From positions 21,826,501 through 21,890,500 of the forward strand of contig NC_079880.1 in NCBI RefSeq assembly GCF_029227915.1: a stretch of DNA of 64,000 nucleotides, read 5' to 3'. The notes below the pieces were generated by a model that saw only the letters and a program-made list of their open reading frames with translations, made no database searches and had not been told where the DNA came from. A program made the position numbers and the translations under genes. Shown here piece by piece: positions 11,239-23,329 of this stretch (positions within the stretch are counted from its first letter, which is position 1; the number at the start of each line of letters is the position of its first letter). The DNA comes from Hydractinia symbiolongicarpus (lineage: Eukaryota > Cnidaria > Hydrozoa > Anthoathecata > Hydractiniidae).

Positions 11239-12101
11239 CTATCGAATGAATGTTGACAAAGTTAAGCCAGAATCCGCTAACATACCACTATCATGCCTCC
11301 TCCCTTCATCAGGACCATAAAGGTTTGCTACGAGACCATTTGGTGCAACTACGGACTGGAATTTAATGCAATGGTGTCTTTTGTGACCATTATACAGCAC
11401 TCTTTGGTGTTGCCCAGGGCGACTTACAGATCTTGTAGTCCCATCTACGAATCCCCAGCACGTATCAAGTGGAGCTTCTTTTTCATGGACAATATTTGCA
11501 AATAACTCCAGGTTATGTCTAGGGAGCCAATTTTGCTCCATATTCGAAAGCAAAAAGCCCCAATTCTCATTAATGACATTCAGAATATGATTTGATATCA
11601 TGCATATTTCAGGGACTGGCCTTTCAAACCTAAACATAACATCTTGGTACAAGGATATGCAAATCTCTTCAAAAATATACAAAGAGCTTCTTCCTTTTGC
11701 CCAACCACTCCATTGTAGCATCTGACTTTGTCAGGCAGTTCAAAAACGTCACAAAGGCGGTATATGCCCCCTTTACAAAATCTGAATTTAATTTTACAGT
11801 CATCTTCATCCAGTAAATCCAAATCAAATTTTTCATAGTTGTTATAGCGAAGGTCATGATTCGAAGATCTGTTTAGGTCATAGAGGAGCAAACATTCGTC
11901 ATCATTTATCAAACGGTTAGCATGGGCTAAGAGAATTACTTCTCGAACAGTCTTGAGTTTTGGCATATTTCGATAAAGTAAACAAACAGTCTGGTATCCG
12001 CCAAGAAAAATCGTAATGTAAGTTTCACGGAAGTCGAGAGCGGCGACGGCAGCGGTCGAAGAAACTTGTGCTCCCGTTGCCGTTCCGATTTTCGTTGTCA
12101 T
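11239..12101 (-). pseudogene. PIF/Harbinger DDE transposase, C-terminus lost
   Basis: Two overlapping frames join by a frameshift near 11,650-11,700. The N-terminal frame starts at ATG 12,101 and contains the helix-turn-helix-like region before catalysis (FCKGGIYRLCDVFELPDKV). The second frame carries CWGFVDGTTR (first catalytic Asp), YNGHKRHHCIKFQSVVAPNG and GPDEGRRHDSGML (second Asp region), as in DDE_Tnp_4 transposases of Harbinger elements. The frame stops at 11,239, so the third acidic residue is absent. The 5' end of the LINE lies only about 35 bp away, suggesting that the LINE interrupted or replaced the end. A Helitron-like repeat begins about 10 bp upstream of the ATG. Confidence 0.88.
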
Positions 12102-12110
12102 TTCGTAAAG

Positions 12111-12707
12111 TCCCTAATAACAGTACTTTAATGTCAATATCCTATATTGAATTAATTAAGCCATTACAGTGCACCTAAAGCTTTGAGGCTAAGTAACTTG
12201 GAAACGAGGTGGTAACGACAATGATATTTTACCGCGTGGGTAACTAGGGACCACCTAGGACCAATTTGGGTAAGCTTTCCGAACCTGGGTTAACAAATGC
12301 GTTTCGGAATGGACGGATTGATGACGTCATCACAAAGCCTACAAACCCCAATATCTCTACAACCGTTAGTCAAAAGTTCATGTTCCTATACATTTTCTTA
12401 ATCAGCATTTCAAGATCTATACGATGAATGCAACCAGGTGTACGAATTTTAAAAAAAATTTTTGGAACTTTTGGTAGGGATTTTGCTGACGTCAGCAAAA
12501 TTTTTAAACTCTTATATCTCATTAAAAACATGATCCTATACATTATTTTGATCAGCGTTTCAACCTCTACACATTTCAATCATAGAATAAACTAAATTTC
12601 ACTATTTTTTCAAGATATGCACTGCTGACGTCAGCAAAACGTCTAAAACAACATATTTTTCATTCCGCTTCTGCCTAAGTGGATTTCTACACGGGCCTTA
12701 TCGACTA
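12111..12707 (+). mobile_element. Helitron-like non-autonomous repeat, copy 1
   Basis: About 600 bp homologous throughout to 40,802-41,377. It starts with TC, ends with CTAG followed by T, and has a GC-rich imperfect stem (GTGGATTTCTACACGGG) just before the end. These are the hallmarks of Helitron termini; the class call is inference. It contains TGACGTCA palindromes: GATGACGTCATC at about 12,321 and GCTGACGTCAGC at about 12,486 and 12,621. No coding capacity. Confidence 0.6.
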
Positions 12708-14154
12708 GTATTTACATAGTTACAATATTTTTAAGTTGTTACTTTTAACTGTGTAAAAATCCAAAAGCTGACTACAATTAACATTTGCCATTATAAAATA
12801 TTATGTTCCTTTTGAGTCCTTGAAACTCCTGGGTTTTCTGCATATTTCTGACTGTTTAGAACAGAGCTGTCTTCAATGGAATGGGAAAAAGCTGTCTAAT
12901 GAAGACCAATGTGGCCAACACGTAGATTGTCAAAAGCGCAGTTTAATGTTAAATTTTTTACAACTTGGTAAGGTATGATAAACATTAATTTAATGACTAA
13001 AATGGGTCAAACTAGAAGCATGGGCTGTATACAGCTTAATTAATAAATCTTAGTTTTCAATTACTTCTGTTATACACAGATATTTTATTAATGGTGCAAA
13101 AGTCTTATTAATAACAGCCATATGGGCCCTGTATTTTAACCTAGAAAAGTACTGACTCGATCCAATTGTATTTAAAGTAAAAATCAAAACATTGTATTGC
13201 ATTTTTTTACCAATCCTAGACTTGCTGTTCTTGTAAAGAATAAAAATATGTTAAAATTATTTTTAAAAAATCTACGTTTCAATAGGAACTGGGGCCACAA
13301 TGTTGGATTTCTTTTAATAAATATTTCTTCTGGTCCATTGAAAATCCAGGGGGGGATAATTTCAGGTGGTATATCATTACTGATTGGTTTGTTTTGCAGG
13401 ACATTAAATTTGGTTGGTGTTGAGTGGAGAGTTGAGAGGCTGATAATCTGTAATATTTGAAACTTTAAATAGCCCAGAGAACATTTTCGACCAATCGTAT
13501 GTCGTCACAAGAACTCTACCATCATGTGTGCCTACCAATTCAGCTGACCACAAAGGTGTCATTATTTTGTTTTTTTGTTTTTAATAACTCAAAGCACCTG
13601 TCTCAGCTAAATTTAGTATGACCTAAAGTCATAAAAGAGTAGGTAATTTTATGATGCCGGCCAACCATTGGGCGCCAAAGCAAATACCACAGAAAAAAGT
13701 TGGTGTTTCGACATATAATGCAAGAACGTTATGTGTAAAAAGGTTTTAAGATTTTTGAAGCTATTGAAACTATTACATTTTTAATGTGATATAAAATAAG
13801 AGGGAAGTTGGTAAAGAGTAAAATGGGCCTTTTTAACTGTTCTAAAAAGATTTTTTTTGTATTTTTTTAAATTTAAGTGCCAAATTGGAATTAAAGACTT
13901 AATGTAATGGATCATCAATTTTTGCTTTTGTAGTTATTGTTGCTTATTTTGTTCGTTCACTTAATTTTTATAGGTATTTGTCACTGAATTACTTACCAAC
14001 ACAGTTATGAGAAGAAAAGAATTGATTGACGTATGATATTGTAGATTTGACACCCTTACCTGTACTAACTATCTCATCAATAAGGTAGTTGTACTATGTG
14101 TCAGTACCATTGTTGCAAAATTCAAAAAATTCCAAATTACCGAGCAGTTATAAA
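12708..14154. other. Intergenic, no supported gene
   Basis: AT-rich. One 87-codon frame at 13,197-13,460 has no recognised motif. Nothing else could be supported. Confidence 0.45.
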
Positions 14155-14620
14155 ATAAATTCTCCTGAAATAACTTGTCCATGTGAAGAGAACATTGAGA
14201 CTAGGCATGAAGAAAAAATTCATAAAGATCTCTTTGTTTCCCCATAAAATCAAACAATTGGTCTGTCCATTTCTTTGTTGTTGCAGTAGAAGGCTTCCTC
14301 GGCTTTTCTAAAGTGTCTGCGCGTTCCACTCTGAATTTTCTTACTGAATCTTCTCTGAGGTCATCTTTTTATATCTGACTATCTAGAGATTCTTTAACTT
14401 GAATTAATACTGGTAGAGACCCACAGAATACAGCTCAATACACATCAACTATATCAAAGAAACCACCCAGATCGCAAAGTGATAAGACCAAGCCACGGTG
14501 CGTAACAAATAGCTGTATCAGATGCTAAATTTTGGCACATGTTACATCCATTCTATTTTACAGTGTTTTAATGTGTTACCCTCAGTCACAAAAGCCATCT
14601 CTCCAAATGATTAATGAATT
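14155..14620 (+). pseudogene. RLE-USP LINE copy 2, nuclease end and USP Cys box
   Basis: Clear but heavily mutated nucleotide homology to 7930-8400. It starts at CCTGAAATAACTTGTCCATG (matching the ELTCPCEEN codons), continues through the end of the endonuclease, then a USP start readable as LNFGTCYIHSILQCF. Multiple frameshifts and stops are present. The order nuclease then USP is the same as in copy 1, which shows that the two domains travel together. Confidence 0.8.
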
Positions 14621-14829
14621 TCACCAATCCTCATGTTTCTACATTCATAGGTGTTTGTTTCAGTACAGCCGAAATCCATTAGCTTTTTGATCTTCCCTGT
14701 AAACGGGGAAAAACAGAAGTTGTCCAGTGGCTTCTTATTCTCTGGAGAGAAACCTCCTTTTTTTCATTAACATCTCTGTCTTAAAAGGCTAGTTATATCT
14801 GCATTGCGATGTAGTTACTCCTATTCTCA
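14616..14829 (+). repeat. ~214-bp dispersed repeat inserted in USP copy 2
   Basis: This sequence is absent from the USP unit at 8283-9148 and cuts its homology cleanly. The same ~214 bp occurs inverted at 62,672-62,885, and a shorter, diverged copy lies at about 16,190-16,355. The ends, AATTTCACC and CTATTCTC, are not terminal inverted repeats. No coding potential and no recognised family. Confidence 0.75.
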
Positions 14830-15164
14830 ACATAGCGATAGGTAGAACTTTTGGAAATATTCTTCGCAAATTATGCTCCTCCAAGGTTTTGGTAAATCCT
14901 TCTCTATTCCTTAATGCATTAAAAGCCTGTTTTTCTAATGCTAGTGCTTTCAATTCGCTCACCCTGCAGGATGTGCAAAAGATTCTTTAACAGCTCATAG
15001 CGAGTTGTCTTTAGCATTCCTTTCTTTTGTGCATTATTCGGCACTCATGTAAAATCGGTGCTATTCGCAACACTTGCAATAATATTAGCACCTATGAACC
15101 AGTAACTCCTTTCCTTTAACCAGCTTTAAAATCAGCTTTTCAATTGCCAGTAAATAATTTTTTG
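14830..15164 (+). pseudogene. RLE-USP LINE copy 2, USP middle part
   Basis: Decayed homology to 8400-8745 of copy 1, including the region equivalent to QQDALEIL (now GATGTGCAAAAGATTCTT) and the first CxxC pair (AACACTTGCAATAAT). It contains several stops. It resumes directly after the 214-bp repeat. Confidence 0.75.
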
Positions 15165-15434
15165 GAGAGCGAAGAATTGCCAGGTCTTTACTTTTACTTC
15201 TTCACTTCTTTCAGTACTGCAATAGTCAGCAAACTGCAAATTTAGAAAAAAGAAGTAGCAGAGTGCAGTTCATTTATTCTGTTCTGTAATTCTGTAAGAG
15301 AGCGAAGAATTGCCGGGTCTTTACTTCTACTTCTTCACTTCTTTCAGTACTGCAATAGTCACCAAACTGCAAATTTAGAAAAAAGAAGTAGCAGAGTGCA
15401 GTTCATTTATTCCGTTCTTCTGTAATTCTGTAAG
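15165..15434 (+). repeat. 133-bp tandem duplication within USP copy 2
   Basis: Two nearly identical consecutive units, 15,165-15,297 and 15,298-15,434, each starting GAGAGCGAAGAATTGCC. Each covers the second CxxC finger region of the USP domain. The low divergence between units, compared with the decay of the surrounding pseudogene, indicates a recent duplication. Confidence 0.9.
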
Positions 15435-15610
15435 TCATCATTGTCCAATTCCTGAAATGTACATCGGTGAATGGTTCTTCGTATAAAGACAACAGGTTGG
15501 TCAAGTGCTTGCCTAAAAAACACTGTCTTAAAAGTGCCATCCCACCAAACTGATGACGTGTGTTTTAGTAATAAATAAAATTTATTTGTTACCATCGACC
15601 ATTCAGGCAC
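15407..15610 (-). pseudogene. MULE-like transposase fragment (weak)
   Basis: A 67-codon frame contains SSVWWDGTFKTV, which resembles the (W/F)xDGTFKxxP motif around the first catalytic Asp in MULE-type transposases, often found with FLYWCH fingers. Nothing downstream confirms it, and the frame has no start context. It could be coincidence. Confidence 0.35.
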
Positions 15611-17238
15611 ATTAAAAGCAGGAGATTACTGGGCCTTTGTCAAATAAAATTTTAACACGTTGCTCAAGTGTGAGAACGTGCCATTTCACCAATAGCTTTG
15701 TCAAAGTTGACCTCACTTACTATTCCTGTAGGTGTTAGTTTCCCTAGCGTTTGGAATTTACCCCAGCTGACCAGTGATGTGTCGGCTTACCGTGAAATGG
15801 AGTTTGCTAACTTCCTTCTCATTCTTGCGAATATGTAAGAAGCATAGCAAGGTGCTTGACACTTCTTGTCTTTGTGCTTCACCATCCCACTAAAAATTTT
15901 AGAAAACATCTGCGGACGGCATGATGTTCTTCACAGATTTGCGGTAAATTCTAAACGCTTCTGCGAAATTTTATTACAAGGACATTAACAAATAAAAAAA
16001 TAGAAAATAAAAATAGTAAACACTTTTATTATGACTACCAGGTAAATCACTTGAGAGGGAAGTTGAGTCACTGCTGATGACCCGAAAGGGACCTTAGTTA
16101 AGGTGAAGCCGCTCAACTTCTTAGTGCACCAGTTAGTTCAGTGAGAGGGTTCGAAACTGCTGGTGTATTTTGTAGGATTGGACACGTAGTAGTCTTTCTG
16201 ATTATCCCTGGAAAGGGGAGAATAGAGAAGTTCTCCAGCGGCTTCTTATTCTTTGAAGTGAAACCTGCTTTTTTTTCATTAAACTTTCCGTCTTAAAAGA
16301 CTGGTTTTATCTGCATTTCGATGTAGTTCTCCTATTCTCTTGTAGGATGTGTAGTTGGTAGCGCTCTACATAAGGGTATGGCCAGTGGCAGTGTGAATAC
16401 ATGGAATGTTTATCAATACCTTGTTGTTTTAATTTTGATCTTTGTCAACATATAAACGATATTTATGGATTAGTCTTAGTATTCAAAGAATTCATGTTCA
16501 AGTCTTGAATACTACATTTGATAATTTTATACTGTGTTCTCCTATTTTTCTTATGATATATTTTTACTTGTACACATTTATTTTCTTTTTCTAATCAGTA
16601 GGTTTCAGGTATTTCTTGACAGATTTCTATAACTATCTTGATTATTACCCCGGTCGAGTAGGGAGGCAAAGTTTCCATATTTTGCCTTAAGGATTGACGA
16701 TACTGCTGCCCAGAGTCCCTTTTCGAAATGAGTCAAGTGGGTGTTTTTTATCTTTTCTTGACTCCGTATAAAACCCCAGTTGCGACAGGCTGCTACTGTC
16801 TTTAATCCGTGGCATATATTATCTGTGTAAGGGTGAGTGTTTGGCCCATTTATTGTTTAAAGCTACTGCGGTAGTCACAAGTTTTGGAGCGCAGTTTGTT
16901 GCCTGGACTAGTTTAATTATTAGGTGCGTTAAGATTCTCTTTACCATTTACCCGCTTAAGGATAATCTCTGTCTGATGAGTTATTTTATGTGTTGGTTTA
17001 ATTTTTTTGACTGTATCTGTTGGGTGTATGTATATATATTGTTCTTGTTTGTTTTATTATTTTGTATGTTATTTACCTTTTAGTCAGAATGGTCATTGTA
17101 TCCTCTTCTTCTAAATCCTTGCAACAAAGTAGATTATGTACAAATGCACAATCCTTAGAAGGTATAACCTCTTCATAGCAACAACGAGCTGCCTTAAGAC
17201 AAGTATTATCATTACAGTTTGATGTTCTATATCTAATG
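15611..17238. other. Insert splitting USP copy 2
   Basis: About 1.6 kb not found in copy 1. It includes a diverged copy of the 214-bp repeat at about 16,190-16,355. A TATA-like GTATAAAACC at about 16,766 lies in an LTR-like stretch, but no paired LTR or coding region was seen. Frames at 16,841-17,083 and 17,073-17,264 have no recognised motif. Confidence 0.4.
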
Positions 17239-17460
17239 AAAATGAGGTCTCTTGTTGTAAGCACTACGGCCTAAAGGCTGTAATAAACCACACTGGAAAT
17301 TTAGACAACAGTCATTACCCTACTGTCGCTTATAACCAAGTGCATGGTAAGTGGTTTTATTGTAATGACACAGCAGTGGTGCCTTCAAAGAAATCTTGCT
17401 AAATGGTGTACAAATTTACATTGTTTTTCTTCGAAAGCTTAGGTAAATTACATCCCTCAA
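17239..17460 (+). pseudogene. RLE-USP LINE copy 2, USP His box
   Basis: Strong nucleotide homology to 8940-9148: SCCKHYGLKAVINHTGN then GHYPTVAYN at the equivalent of the catalytic His, and a CNDTAV equivalent. One frameshift lies near the end. Together with 14,155-15,434 it reconstitutes the same unit as copy 1, split by later insertions. Confidence 0.82.
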
Positions 17461-17665
17461 CACCACAAATTGCGGTTTATATAGGCAAGAGGGTATAACT
17501 ATTATTTTTGTGTTTTTTATCTTGTGTTTGAAGAGTGATGACTACACTTATTACCATAATCAATTGTAAAAAAAGCCAAAATATATTTGCAGAGTGGTTT
17601 GATCACATTAGTTTTGTCTTTTGACTGTAAAGACTTCAATAATTACCTAAGTCAAACAAAATAAA
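17461..17665 (+). repeat. Decayed 3' tail repeats of RLE-USP LINE
   Basis: Homologous to the tandem units at 9177-9486: GGCAAGAGGGTATAACTA, then GAAGAGTGATGACTACACTT and TTACCATAATCA, followed by a second, weaker unit ending CCTAAGTCAA. This confirms that the tandem 3' tail belongs to the element. Confidence 0.65.
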
Positions 17666-19624
17666 AGATAACAAAGTTGAACAGAAAACGGTTGAATTTT
17701 ACTTGAGAAAAATTGGGATGAATAGTTTCTGTTGGTGACCGTCTGCAGACCTTTTTGGGATGACTGAACTAGACATCCAGTGTACTTAGGTTCTGAAATA
17801 CAGGTGAATACTTGCCCAAGACAATTTTTTCCTATATATGTGTAGGGTCGCACTCGAGGGCTAAAATATGCCAATATCAGCAGCAAAAATCTGAAAATAA
17901 TATTCAAGGCGGTTGAAACAACAAGATTGATCTACAAATACATCGCACCAAACAGTATTTAAGAACAAATAATACGCGTCACTTATAAACTGGTGTTACA
18001 AGGATCACCAAAAACATATAATAAGAACTGGTCCCTGACCACTTTCCCTAAAATGCGGAGTTAAAGATAATGACACCATTCAGTCTCATTGCCAAATACA
18101 GGGTTAAGACGAGCCTTTTCATTACAGCTTGCTGTTTTGTCACCTCATCATCATTTCACTACTTACAGTTTTTACACAGACCTCTATCGTCTTTATTTTC
18201 ATCTTTTGACATACTTTTGCTTCTTTTTACAATTTCTAGTCACGCTTTTTCTTGCTACCAATATAGCTGCGCAAAAATTTGGACCTAATTATTAAGCATA
18301 AATGTTGCGTTCTGATTTTGAAAGAAACAACCAACAAACCGGTTTCTAATTTTGGACCCTTCACCCAAGCTTAACACTTGCTTCCTCGGGATCCAGTTGG
18401 GATCTGGGGCAATGCCCAAAAGCTCTTGCTTATTTCAGCACTTTGAAATGCAGCAACTAGGACTTTCACAAATTTTCTTATATGTTTTTTGAGAAAAAAT
18501 TCTTAAAGCCAAATAATGCTTTCAAAAAAGATAAGGCTAAAATTAGCTAGCAAAAATTAGCCATTCTTTTTTCCACATCCAAAAATATAAGATTTAAAAA
18601 TAACGTTTTTTAAAGGTTAGAAGATTAAATTTTTAATCCAGTAAAAATGTTCTTTCTTCTATCTTCTAGCTTCCACATTAGATAATAGTTAAGTTGATGA
18701 ACTTGTCAAAACCAAGCAATAAATAAATCAATAAACAACAATCAAAACTGAAAATTAATAAACTAAATTTAAGCCAGGTCAATATGAAGCATCAAAAAAA
18801 TCTTATAATCTTATAAGACATGTCATTTCTGTCATGTCAATCAAAATTTTAGCCTTCTGTTATCAACGGAAAATGTTATTTATAACTGCATTTATATCAA
18901 TATTTATTTCTTTGTAGATGCGGAGGAGAGGTTGGCATTTATTTTATCGTTTGTCGTACTACTGCAGTTATAATTTTTAATCACTGAAGTGCAGAGAAGG
19001 ACTTTACTTTATTTTTAAAGGCAGGAAAATGAATTACTTTAAGTGTAGAGGAAACACTATCAGGTGCATCAAATTTGTACGAACTCTAATATTCTTCCTA
19101 CGTCTTCATTTCAGTTTTGATAGATAATGAATTATGCATATTCTTTCTTCCTAACATTTTACAGAATTTATGAAGTTATTCTTCCAAGATTTATAGTGGT
19201 GGTAAAGAAGAGAAATCATGTTGGACGGAATTACTACAAGACCAGAATAAGCTGCTAAGGAACTAGATTGAAATCGTTAAAAATTGAAATTGTTAAGCTG
19301 CGCAGGTAGTAATTCGATATAGTATCAGCTGACACATGACTTCTACACACCTGTCAAGCATAAAGTCTATGTCTGTTTTCTTGCACACGAACTGTATAAG
19401 CTAAGGAAACAGCCTCTGTACCAACTGTTGTCATAATAGTGAGCTTAAGGAATGGATGACGGCAATCTTTAGAACGGCGTTCGCGATTAAAGTCGACGTC
19501 CACGTACTGAATTAAATGACTTCATTAACCGTCCCTGTAGACAAGATACTTCAGTGCAGCGTGCTGTATTGTAAACCTTTTTCATCAAAATGTCTAGACA
19601 ACGGTAATTCATTTATAAACAAAC
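17666..19624. other. Intergenic, no supported gene
   Basis: AT-rich. Frames at 18,070-18,295 overlap in two phases and carry no motif. The first ~150 bp still resemble the flank of the RLE-USP element (GAACTAGACATCC, compare 9586). Confidence 0.4.
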
Positions 19625-20640
19625 ATGGCTGCTGTTCGTGATGTTCGACAAATTTTATTGTACCTATATTGTGAAGAAACGGTAGATGAAATTGAGTTTT
19701 GAATCTTCATTATTCCATCTTGTCAAGAAGTCCAGATATACCCTATTGGCAGTACAGTCAGTTCCAGTTAGATGAATTAAACGACTCTGAGTGCAAGGCA
19801 GATTTCGTTTTTATAGAAGCGACATATACGTGTTAGCTGATTTGTTTCGGATTCCACAGGATGTCATTTCTTATAATGGAACCAAGGTTGAGAAAATTGA
19901 AGCTTTTAGCATAATTCTAAAGAGATTTGTGTATCCATGTAGGGATGGCGACATGATCTATCGATTGGGAGATCTGTTCCAGAACTGAGTATGATTTCAA
20001 ACTTTGTGTTAAACTGGATTCATCAGCATTTTGAGTACAAATTACGAGACTTCAATCAAAATTGGTTAGCTCCAATAAAGCTGAGAGAGTATGCTGATGC
20101 TGTTCATGAGAAAAGCTCTGTTATAAATCTCTGTTAGGGATTTGTTGACGGAACTGTCTGTCCCATATGTCGCCCTATAAGACATCAACGAGCCTTATAC
20201 AATGGCCATAACCGGGCCTATTCTCTTAAATTCCAAAGTGTTGTTGCACGGTTTGTACAGACCTATGAAGGGCAGGAGACACGATTTATAACAACACCAT
20301 TCACATTCTCCTAATGGCCAGTTATTGTGCATTTATGGTGATCCTGCGTACCCCTATTCGTCCACAGTTATTGGGGCCTTTTAAGGGTGCAAATATTACT
20401 GCTAGTCAAAGTTCGTTTGATAAGGCCATGAAGAAAGTGAGAATATCCGTGGAATAGATATTTGGTGACATTGCAAAAACTGCATTTTTAGAAAAATTTA
20501 AAGATAGGTCTGAGTGCTGTGGGGAAAATGTATTCAGTCTGCGCACTTCTTCATGACGCTCGAGCTTGCTTATAATAAAACACACATCGTTATTTTTTGA
20601 TGTTGACCCTCCAACACTAGATGATTATTTTGCGTAAGTG
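19625..20640 (+). pseudogene. PIF/Harbinger transposase, copy 2
   Basis: Starts ATGGCTGCTGTTCGTG and reads, with many stops and shifts, FRFYRSDIYVLADLFRIP, NQNWLAPIKL, GFVDGTVCPICRP (first catalytic Asp), ALYNGHNRAYSLKFQSVV, YGDPAYP and IFGDIAK (third acidic region). It is homologous to the transposase remnant at 11,239-12,101 but more decayed, and it keeps the C-terminal region that copy lacks. It faces the Myb-like gene at 20,878-21,702 convergently, the usual two-gene plan of Harbinger elements. Confidence 0.85.
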
Positions 20641-20877
20641 TTTTTATATCTATATAACATAAGAACATAACTAACAAACATAATGTAACTGTCGTAGATT
20701 ACATTTCCTAAGAAAATATTTATGTCTTGCTAAAATATTCTGATATATGTAGTACTCCACACAATTGTTTTTCCGAGAAATACAACAACAATGCATAAAT
20801 TATAAGAATTTTGAGACAGCAGACAGTTCTACAACTGGTGTTTTAAACATAAATTAGACGATAAAAAAAATTTATTT

Positions 20878-21702
20878 CATTACTTCTTGGCTAGTTTTTC
20901 TAAAACGACATACAATGCTTGCGTTTGAGTTTGCTGTTCCTGTATAAACGAGCTAGTCATTTGTTGCATTTGAGTCATTGAATGGCTCATTAAATTCATC
21001 ATGGTATCTTGCTGTTCTACAGCTTGCTCCCTTGTCTGTATTTGATTTTCTATTTCCTTTTTCTTCAAATCTTACTTCTCACGAATTTCAGCCTCTGAGA
21101 TCATCTGTTCATTCAAAAAAACAATCGTATCACTGCCAGTATTTCTGGATTTTTTATTTTTCGTTGATGTATCCCCATCGGCAGACTGTGTTTTCTGTGT
21201 TGTTTCTAGTGCATGTAATCGTTCATTCCCCTATTTCCTTGTCTGTTTGCCACTTCCAGACTTTTTCAGCAATAGAATTAACACGTTCAACTGACCGTGC
21301 TATAATTTCTTCAAGCCAAATATCCAACTCTGTTTGTTCAGGATTAATCCCCAAAGCTTTTTCTTCAGCATTGTTTTTCTTTTTTTTATTTTACTTGAAA
21401 GACCTTGAATCTTTCTCTAACTGCCCTCGACGATACTGAGAAACCTGGGACTTGATTCAGAATTTCACTTATTTCAGTCCACGCTTGACCTCTTTCCCTG
21501 GTCTTAAACTTGAATTTATAGGGCTGCTAAATTTAAGAAAAGTTCAAAAATATTAACTTTAAAAAAAGTGATAGTTTGCCAATCTCTACCCTCAACACTG
21601 AAAAATAGTTGTCCTCAAATTATTTGCAAATAAAACTATTTGTGAATTCATTTGAAAAATTAAAGTTACTCACGCTCGTTTTCCACTATTTTCTTCAGCC
21701 AT
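20878..21702 (-). pseudogene. Harbinger Myb/SANT-like DNA-binding protein
   Basis: On the minus strand the N-terminal region reads KTRERGQAWTEISEILNQV, PGFSVSSRAVREK, matching the Myb/trihelix-like DNA-binding domain of Harbinger second proteins, then NAEEKALGINPEQTELD and DIWLEEIIARS. The C-terminal open frame (62 codons from 21,068) is Gln/Met-rich and likely a coiled coil. A candidate first exon, MAEENSGKRA at 21,674-21,702, ends at a GTGAGT donor, but its phase does not fit the next exon. Several stops break the middle part. Such proteins help the transposase bind element ends and enter the nucleus. Confidence 0.75.
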
Positions 21703-21879
21703 TTTTTGAAGTTCTTGCCACAATAGTGAACAAAATAAAGTCTTTGGCATTAAAAGGACGGAGGTAATTTGGGGTTTCCTTGGAGAAGAGCATTCGCACT
21801 AAGAAGTCAGACAAACCCCGTCCTAGGTAACCCCGATTCTCGCTAATCACTTCGTGAAGCTCTTGTAGTATTCTTTAAA

Positions 21880-22386
21880 TTTTGCATAAGATGCAAGCTG
21901 GCTTCAAAGTCAATAGTTTTTTCTTGTATATTTCTAGTAACTGACACAGTATGTCCACTACTGACCGTGTTACAACTAGTGAAACAATAAAATCAAAATT
22001 AGTAACAAAATGGAAGAGAGAAGTAGCTTTTGTGGAAGTGTCAGGGTTACATTTCTTATTAAGATTTATACTCGTGTCCTCCAGAGTATAGACAATTGCG
22101 ACAAATAATTCCTGAAAAACATCTAAGCCAATTATTCGTTCAGTTCATCTAGTCCAACAAATATCAAATAACTTCTTTTTGGCTTCCGGACAATGTTGCT
22201 AAATATTTGCCTCCAGCAGCTGTTGCCTAACTTGAGGTTGAAAAACAGGACAGTTCCTTTACTCTTTCTAGGGTATTTTTGACTGATTGGATGAAGCATG
22301 AGCCACAAAAAACTTAAATACAAACAATGGCTTTGACAGTTAGTGTATACACCCTTCCTATGCAATCTTAGAAGATGAGCTGACAT
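21880..22386 (-). pseudogene. hAT-family transposase fragment
   Basis: The minus strand reads KGVYTNCQSHCLYLSFL near 22,350, the typical (Y)TxCxxHxLxL motif of hAT transposases of the ZMYM / 52-kDa-repressor-like group. Further on, at 21,900-22,130, it reads LDVFQELFVAIVYTLED, NPDTSTKATSLFHFVTNFDF, IVSLVVTRSVVDIL, matching the helical insertion region of the same proteins. The N-terminal BED finger, the catalytic core and the C-terminal dimerisation motif were not found, so this is an internal fragment. Confidence 0.7.
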
Positions 22387-23329
22387 TCTATTTACTTGTC
22401 ATCAATCAAAATGTCAATTAACTGCCTTGCCCCAGACATTATTAATTAAAGAATTAAATAAAGGGGAAGTATTTACGTGTAAAACCTGTTAAGACTAACA
22501 AAGACGGCCTATGTTTTTTGGTTTAAATAGTGACCCTGAATGATTTACCTAGAAATTTGTCTCTAACTACGACACAAGAAATACAACAGGCACCATTTAT
22601 GGTAGGCGGATATGTCAGCCATGGAAAATCAGAAAGCCAATTAATTCAAAATTTTCTATTACTGACATGAAAACATTAGCAATGAGTTTATAAATATCAC
22701 GAACATATAAGTTACCGATTTTTTTTTTGCAAAAGATCCAATATCATTTTCACAAACAAACTATTTCAGGTTCTGTATAATCGCAAGTGGAACAATCTTT
22801 AGAGCTGTACTAGTACTGTAAGCATAGGTTTTGTTAAGAAACTCAGTTTGTATGCAATTTATCACTTCCACCGATATCACCCTCGGTAAATGCCTTTTTA
22901 GAAAAACTTTATTTACTGATAGTTGATTGATCAGAACTTCGTTTCAAAGAAGAATGAATGAGAGGCACAAAATGGTTTGACTGTGATTTTGATGACAGAA
23001 GAATGCCTTTATAGCAAAACATTGTGTAGATCAGCCTCACAAAAACCTTTAACTTTTCCTCACCAATATCAGGGTAATACCCGGATATAAATGTCCCATT
23101 AACTTAGGACAAGACTAAAAGGCAAATAAAACATATCCAATTTTTATTATTTAATTTAGGACAGCTTCCCTTTATATTAGCTCCTCTCCCCTTTTATTGC
23201 TGTCACAAGCAGCATAAGAATCACGGAAAAATCGAATATATTTCAGGGAACTCTAAGAACCTCTTTGTTCTTAAAAAAGGAATAAATTATAGGGTGATTA
23301 GAATAAAAATTTGGGAAAAGATAAAGCTC
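22387..23329. other. Intergenic, no supported gene
   Basis: No motif-bearing frame on either strand was seen. Confidence 0.4.

Noticed and set aside
12370-12579. 69-codon minus ORF
   Set aside because: Lies within the Helitron-like repeat and is not conserved in the 40.8-kb copy.
16760-16830. LTR promoter with TATA box
   Set aside because: Only a TATA-like word and pyrimidine-rich context; no second LTR, PBS or gag nearby.
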